Shown here in pieces: positions 57,798-64,000 of a stretch of 64,000 nt of DNA (positions within the stretch are counted from its first letter, which is position 1; every line of letters starts with the position of its first letter). The notes under the pieces were generated by a model. The model searched no databases, was not told where the DNA came from, and worked only from the letters and a program-made list of their open reading frames with translations. The stretch comes from Cryptomeria japonica (lineage: Eukaryota; Streptophyta; Pinopsida; Cupressales; Cupressaceae), in contig NC_081413.1 in the NCBI RefSeq assembly GCF_030272615.1, forward strand, positions 144,996,476 to 145,060,475. Reading direction: 5' to 3'. The position numbers and the translations under genes are program-made.

Positions 57798-58084
57798 AAA
57801 ATGACAACTCTGTTGGGGAAATGAATGATAAAAAGTCTTTGGTTAAAGAGGTTTTGTTTAAAATATAGTATAAGTTTTCATAATATCTCTATGATTTGAC
57901 GGTTGAGCCCACTTTTTTGTATTTTTGGTTCATGTTTTCCTGTGAAAAAGGTGTTCTACATTTTTATGAGAAAGATATTCCAGCTTGTGAATAGGTTTCA
58001 CAAATGTCTTTAAAAAATTATCAAGCAATATATTATTTGATATCCCATAGTAATTTGTGATGGTATGATGAAAGAATAAGTATC
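57798..58084 (+). promoter_or_regulatory. Tat-like primer site and leader
   Basis: TGACAACTCTGTTGGGG at 57802-57818 is a decayed form of the TGGCGACTC-type primer site (two changes, both loss of C or G). It is followed by about 265 bases of AT-rich leader with no coding sequence, cut by the copia LTR of element D. Confidence 0.6.
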
Positions 58085-59492
58085 CGATGGAATACTGAGA
58101 GGGGGGGGTGAATCAGTATACTGATAAACTAATACAAACTTCCCAATCTCAAAATCAAACTCACAAAGTAAACTTTCACTTATTAAGATCAATAATCAAC
58201 ATCAACTGGTTAACTGTTATAACAAATTAACAATAAACAACTTCAATCTTGTAAACATCAAAATGATTAATCATATCTCAACATATTCAATCTCTCAATT
58301 CTTCCAGTTATCATGCCTTATCAGAATAGTCAAGTAGTTAATCAAATCCACAAATAAGATCATAACCACAAAAACATTCACCACTTGACACAAATGTTTA
58401 TTCGTGGAAAAATAAAAAAGGTAAAAACCACGGTGACATGAGACTCACAAGGATAGCTATCTAAACTCTTCTGAAGTTTGCCCTATTAGGAGCCAAGCCT
58501 ATTAAAGCTTTTACAATAAGTCATGTTAAGAATTGATTCTATTAGGAATCACCCAATTAAGGGATTTACAAAATGCCTTGATGAAAAGCAAAATACCATG
58601 TTAGGAGTAACCTCGGTAGACGGTTTGAGAATCCAAGCTAATGAACCACCTTGTTAGAGGATTTAAGAAGTGACCAAGCTTGTTAGAGCTTACCTAGTTA
58701 AGGGATTTCAATTCTACTGTAATTGTTAGAAAACAACAAGTTTTCTTGATCTGTCTGAATAAAACTACATTTTCTTGATCAGATCCTTTTAAGCTTCAAT
58801 CTTCTTTCACTCAAATTGCAGATCCATTCTCCGGTTAGGCAAACATACACTCAACTAGTTTTCAGCCAACACTTTTCCAACACTCTTACAAACAACTTCA
58901 TTGACCTTAAATACAAATCAATTATGTCAGTAACACAACAAAAACCTAATTCTCTCATAGAGATTACAAACAAGTCAGTTCAATACTGATCGTAAGAAAT
59001 CATAACAATCTCTTCACATTCTTCAAGAAAATTCCAACTGCTCCATGATCATTGCTTCATCGGACTTTGTAACTCATCATGCGCTATGCATTAGATGCAA
59101 TCCACTTTGCTCATTCCCTAGACAATAAACAAACACGCCAAATAAATTTGAAGTTATCCTCATTCAATGATCACATGTGTTGCCATCATTACCGCTCATC
59201 ATTAGATCTCAAACCAACAAACTTGATCAGGTAGGGTTTAACAGAAAACAATTGGTAGGGTTTACCGGTTACATTTTATAAAAAAGGAATTAACCTTATA
59301 CACCAGTTTACCAGTTCAACTCACAAACTTAACATACCGGTTTACAACATCTTCCACAAAGCTCTTCTTACTGGTTACAAGCCAATATCAATAACAACAA
59401 TAATATTAGCAATATCATAAGTACCATTACAGAAATTGACATCAATGACAACATAACACATCATTAATTCAATATTCATGCGAATGCCAACA
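58085..59492 (-). repeat. Element D (second copy of B): 3' LTR
   Basis: About 1.4 kb. The left end reads CGATGG where TGATGG is expected, so the terminus is approximate; the right end is GAATGCCAACA at 59492. From 58472 on it matches 10791-11811 nearly base for base by eye. The first 390 bases are missing in that copy. Confidence 0.75.
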
Positions 59493-59841
59493 ATCTCCTC
59501 CTTTGGCATTGATGGCAATAAAAATATCAACGCCTTTGATTGCTATTGTGATTGGTTAATGGGAATCTTGGTTTACATTACCAAGTATTCACCATGCTCT
59601 ATCTATCATCGACTTATTGCTGGTTTCCCTTTGCTAGTCACTTAATTCTTCTACTCAATCACATAATTCTTCTCCCCCTTTGACATTAATGCCAAATTGA
59701 AAGTAAAACATGTAATGTCAAATTTTCACTTTGCATCAACAACATACTGCATCTTGTTGCTCCCCTGTGGGATGCATCCACTTCTTCATCAATCCATGTA
59801 AAATTTTACAAGTAATTCAGGAACTGATGCAATCAACCTCA
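59493..59841 (-). other. Element D 3' untranslated region
   Basis: Non-coding counterpart of 11812-12161, with polypurine tract CCAAAGGAGGAGAT at 59493-59506 (minus strand). Confidence 0.7.
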
Positions 59842-60931
59842 TGCTCAACTAACTTCATGAAGAGGGATAACCCCCAAGTGACTTCTAAGATGCTCAAAAG
59901 TGATCTTAGGTAGAGGTTTGGTAAAGATATTTGCAAGCTTCTTTTGGGTGAAAAAATGCTCTAAGATAACATCTTTACTTTGAACTTTTTCCCTCAAAAA
60001 TTGATACTTCAATTCAATGGGCTTGGTATGAGCGTCCAAAATAGGATTCTTAGAAATATTAATGGCACTTGTATTATCACATAGGCTCTGAGATCTTCAT
60101 CTTAAAACCTTCCAAAATGTGCCTCATCCAAATAGGTTGTGTGCAATTCATGTAAGCTGCAACATACACAACTTGAGCTGTAGATTGTGAAGTACAACTC
60201 TACTTTTTACTACTCCATGAAATGAGCCTTCGTCTTAGAAATAATTCTACACCGGTAGTACTTTTCTAGTCATCAATATTTCCTGCCCAATCAGCATCAG
60301 CGTATTCCTTCAAATCAAAGTTTCCTTCATATGTATACCATAATCCATAGTCAACTATACCTTTTAGATACCTAACAATTCTCTTTGTTGCTATCAAGTG
60401 TGCTTCCTTTGGATTCTTTTGAAATCTTGCAACTATACCAACCACATGGGAAATATCCAGTCTATTGTGAACAACATAGTGTAATTTGCCAATCATTGAC
60501 CTGCATTCCTTTTCATCAATAGACTTAGATGCATCCTCCTTGGAAAATTTACAACTTGTAACCATTGGTGTTCCAACTGGTTTACATTCACTCATGTCAA
60601 AAGTTTTCAAAACCTTTTTCACATACTTAGATTGAGTAATGAAAATACCATTCTTCATTTACTATATCTGCAATGCAATTTTTTATTTCCCCTACTAAAG
60701 ACATCTCAAAGTCATTCTTCATTTCATTTGCAAAATTGTTTCTCATGACATCATTACCTCCAAATATAATGTCATCAAAAAATACTTCACTAACCAGTAT
60801 TTCATCTCCTTCAGACTTGAGATAAATATTACTATCATCACTGGTTTTTCAAAGCCTATCTACATTAGATGTGTATGAAGTCATTCATACCATACTCTGG
60901 GTGCCTGCTTCATTCCATACAAAGATTTATG
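59842..60931 (-). pseudogene. pol: Element D: C-terminal RT and RNase H
   Basis: Second copy of 12162-13247. Contains KYVKKVLKTFDM, MIGKLHYVVHNRLDISHVV, DADWAGNIDD and NIFTKPLPK. It shares with the first copy the frameshift just upstream of the MKNGIFITQ stretch (about 60660-60700) and the loss of coding near 60130-60240. Cut at 60932 by copia A' at the same point as copy 1. Confidence 0.85.
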
Positions 60932-61972
60932 TGTTGGCATTTTGGATATCTTGATATGGTTTTGTCATTGATGTCAACACTTGTCATCGCTTGTCAACAC
61001 TTATCAGCACTTAGAGATTTTGGTTATGTTCACTGAGAATTCAGAGACTTATGCAAAGTCACTGGTATTTGGTTCACCGACACTTGGAATGACTTGGAGA
61101 CTACTTGGTTATGTCAAAGACATTAATCAATCAATTGGTTTTGGCAACTTGGTTAATTGTTTATTTGGGTTTGCATATTTTCTGCTACCGACAAATAGGT
61201 CCAGGATAAGCACTGATAGGTATATCTATTCCAGATCAGCATGACATGTTATGGAGATGATTTATTATTATTGTAAATGCATTGAGCCAACATCATGCGT
61301 TGGATATTGATTTACTTGTAATTGATTTTATTGTAATATCTTTTAGTGAGCCAATCTATTCAATTGGTCTTAGGTTATGGTATAAGTGTAAGATCTCATT
61401 TGTGAGATCGAAGTGAGAATGTGAAAAGGATTGCAATAAGGTATATGCAAAAAATAAGCAGAGCTATACATGCATAAATCATTTGAAGGTTGAAGGAAGG
61501 ATTTTGTAAAGGCAATTAGTACTAAAATGGTACTGAATCAAGCATATGAAGATGCTATTTTGTGCATTACATTATCATTGGATTTAACCATCCAATTGTA
61601 GTTAGTGTGACTCTCATTTTGTGATTGAGTAGTGAGCTCTAGGTAGTTGGCCTTTCTACATGTGCAGAATCCATATTGTACACACATACTATCTGCAGTA
61701 GTATCATTTGATTGTGGATAAGGCTTCCCACTGTGGTTTTTACCCTTACAGGGTTTCCACATATAAACATTTGTGTTATGTGTTGTGTATGTTATTGTCT
61801 TTCTATTTCATGCATTAATCTTTACTGGTATTGCAATTAATTGTTAAGACTATCTACCAACATAAAGTTTGGTTTATCGGCATTAAGCATTAAGTTTTGG
61901 TTAAGTTAATTTTGGTTGAATTTATTGGACAACTGATTCACCCCCCCTCTCAGTTGTCTCTGGGACCTAGCA
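60932..61972 (+). repeat. A' 5' LTR (second copy of A)
   Basis: Starts TGTTGGCATTTTGG after the same 16 flanking bases as copy 1 (CATACAAAGATTTATG) and ends GGGACCTAGCA. By eye about 94-95% like 13248-14267, apart from about 20 extra bases near 60985. Confidence 0.9.
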
Positions 61973-61974
61973 AT

Positions 61975-61986
61975 TGGTATCAGAGA
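61975..61986 (+). promoter_or_regulatory. A' primer binding site
   Basis: TGGTATCAGAGA, the initiator tRNA-Met complement with its last C changed to A, two bases after the LTR end. Confidence 0.85.
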
Positions 61987-62029
61987 CTAGTCCTCCTTTT
62001 GCAGAAGTTTAATAGCTTGAGAAGATCCA

Positions 62030-64000
62030 ATGTCTTCTAACTATTTCATGAAGGACAGTCTGAAACTTGATGGAACTAACTATGGCATATGGAAGATCAG
62101 GATGGAGATACACTTTAATTGCATTGGAAAGGATATATGAGATGTTACAAAGAATGGATATACTGCTCCTACTAAAGGTCAACCTATTCCACCTAACTTG
62201 GCTAAAGATGAGGAAAATGATTGCAAAGCAAGAGAAGAACTTTTGAGCGCATTGTCAGATCAGCAAGTCATGGGATTGTTAGATAGATCTATTGCTAAAG
62301 CTATTTGGGACAAACTGGAAACATTGAATGAAGGAGATTCCACAGTCAAAATTACAAAACTTGAATGCTTCTGGGTCAGGTTTGAAAGTCTGAAAATGGA
62401 AGAAGAAGAAAGAATTTCTACTTTTATGGAAAGAGTAAATGAAATTGTTTTGGGTATACAATGTTGTGGAAGAACCTTAAGTGAAGATGAGATTGTTTCT
62501 AAAGTTTTAAGATCTTTTCCACTAGAATATAAAATGAAAGTTACCGATATAAATAAATTAAGAACATTTCCTAATGCATCAGCATCTAGAGACAGTTTGG
62601 TTGGAAAACTTTCAGCTTTTGAGCTTGAGGAAATTGGTCCTATTACTACTATCAAGATAAATCTATCTTTTAAGACATCATCATCACATGATAAATCTGA
62701 TTGGAAAGCCTTCTATGCAAGAGAACTTGAAGAAAGCAGGAGAGAAAATGAAGAACTTGAAGAACTTGGAGCACTATTTGCAAGGAAAATGCCTAAAGGT
62801 CCAATTGGAAGTAAGTATGAAGGTAAAGCACCTTTTAAATGTTTTAATTGTAATAAGATTGGTCATATGGCATCTATATGTCCCAATAGACATGCAAGAT
62901 TAAGAGAAGAAGCTAAAAGAATATATAAGCCTAACCCTGACTATCAGAAATACAAAATTAAGAAGAATAGAGACAAATCTTGTTATTATGCTGATGAAGG
63001 TGTTATTGATGATTTTGATGAGGATCTGATAGACAATGGATGGGGGCTTTTGTTGCTATAGCAGAAGATCAACCGACACCTAGTGTTCAACCAGTAGAGT
63101 AGGCCCTAATAGCTAAAGTTGAAGATAAGGATGAATGAATTATTGATTCAGGATGTTCACATCATATGACTAGTGATAAGAGTAAATTCTTAACCTTTCA
63201 AGACTACAATGGAGGTCTGTAACATTTGGAGATGATAAAGCTTGTTTGATCAAAGGAAAAGACACTATATCTTTTGATGGTAAGCACAATACTGATAATG
63301 TTTACTATGTTGAAGGTTTGAAGCATAATCTTTTGAGTGTTGGTCAATTTGTTGAAAAAGGATTTCAGTTACAATTCAAGAATGGTAAATGTAAAATCTT
63401 AAACATAACTGGTTTGGAAATTGCAATCGGTAATCAGACTAGAGGTAATATCTTTCATTTGAACAATAATGAGAAAGCATGTTTGATTGCACATATTGAT
63501 GAAAGTTGGTTATGGCATAAGAGACTTTGTCATGTACATTTTGATTGTATTGTGAAAATCAGTACTACTAAGGCTGTTAGAGATTTACCTAAGATTGTTA
63601 AACCTCACAATCTAGTATGTAAGGAATGCCAATTTGGAAAGCAAGTTAGAGAAAATTTCAAGAGTATTCCAGAGAAGTCTAACAAAAATATTGATTTAAT
63701 TCATACTGATTTATGTGGTCCAGCAAGAACTAGAAGTATACAAGGAGATATGTTCTTTATTCTAATCATTCATGACTATTCTAGAATGTGTTGGGTTACT
63801 TTTCCAAGAGAGAAATCTGAAGCATTTGGGAAATTCAAACTATTCAAAGTAATGGTAGAAAATGAAACCGACAAGAAAATCAAATGTTTGAGATCAGATC
63901 AAGGAGTTGAATTCACATCTAAGGAATTTAATACATTCTGTGAAGTGAATGGGATTAGAAGATAGTTATCAACACCCCGAACACCCTAGTAGAATGGAGC
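62030..64000 (+). pseudogene. gag-pol: A' gag-pol, running off the window
   Basis: Second copy of 14325-16320: gag from ATG 62030, zinc knuckle CFNCNKIGHMASIC intact (in copy 1 two Cys are lost), protease DSGCSHHMT, the pre-integrase region, and integrase to RSDQGVEF near 63900. Stops shared with copy 1: TGA 62138, TAG 63100, TGA 63136, TAG 63963, TAG 63990. Private lesions: a run of G near 63045 that shifts the frame, a loss near 63220, and TAG 63987. The right part lies beyond the window. Confidence 0.9.

Noticed and set aside
1-64000. tRNA or rRNA genes, or a host protein-coding gene
   Set aside because: tRNA-like matches are only primer binding sites next to LTRs. Every sizeable frame belongs to a retroelement or to the unknown element-borne frames, and no exon-intron structure of a host gene is visible.

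Overview
The window is plant nuclear DNA made almost entirely of LTR retrotransposons, nested inside one another and decayed. I see no host gene, rRNA or tRNA gene. Evidence for a plant: Ty1/copia polyproteins with initiator-Met primer sites (TGGTATCAGAGC), a Ty3/gypsy chromovirus with a chromodomain, and a Tat-like Ty3/gypsy element with an extra RNase H. AT-rich sequence, deep nesting and heavy C-to-T decay suit a very large plant genome. A conifer or other gymnosperm is my guess, not proven.

Layout. (1) 1-10790: a minus-strand Ty3/gypsy element (K: protease at the left edge, gag at 7285-8604, 5' LTR from 8775). Its gag is split by J (617-7284), flanked by CTCTG on both sides. J looks like a solo giant LTR: seven degenerate repeat modules, then an about 1,213-codon reading frame of unknown function, then a TATA box. 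(2) 10791-32098: a minus-strand copia element B, cut by a plus-strand copia A (13248-19898), a minus-strand copia C (21020-27733, perfect TTCTC duplication) and two solo LTRs. (3) 32099-47499: a plus-strand Tat-like gypsy element E (gag, protease, archaeal-type RNase H, RT, RNase H, integrase), cut by chromovirus F (38229-46139, perfect ATAGT duplication). (4) 47500-56280: a minus-strand element without pol, with unlike LTRs at its two ends, a coiled-coil gag with four zinc knuckles, and two related reading frames of unknown function. (5) 56281-58084: the end of a second J-type LTR, followed by a primer site. (6) 58085-64000: a second copy of the B-with-A arrangement, with A at the same position in the B reverse transcriptase.

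How it fits together. Every polyprotein is broken. Most premature stops are TAG where a sister copy has CAG, or TGA/TAG where it has TGG, as expected from deamination of methylated cytosine in silenced repeats. The two B+A regions share at least five nonsense codons and a frameshift, so they most likely come from a DNA-level duplication of already dead elements. The most unusual content is the set of unknown reading frames (J, I and the two frames in 49100-54069). They appear distantly related, although they sit in gypsy-like and copia-like LTR contexts.
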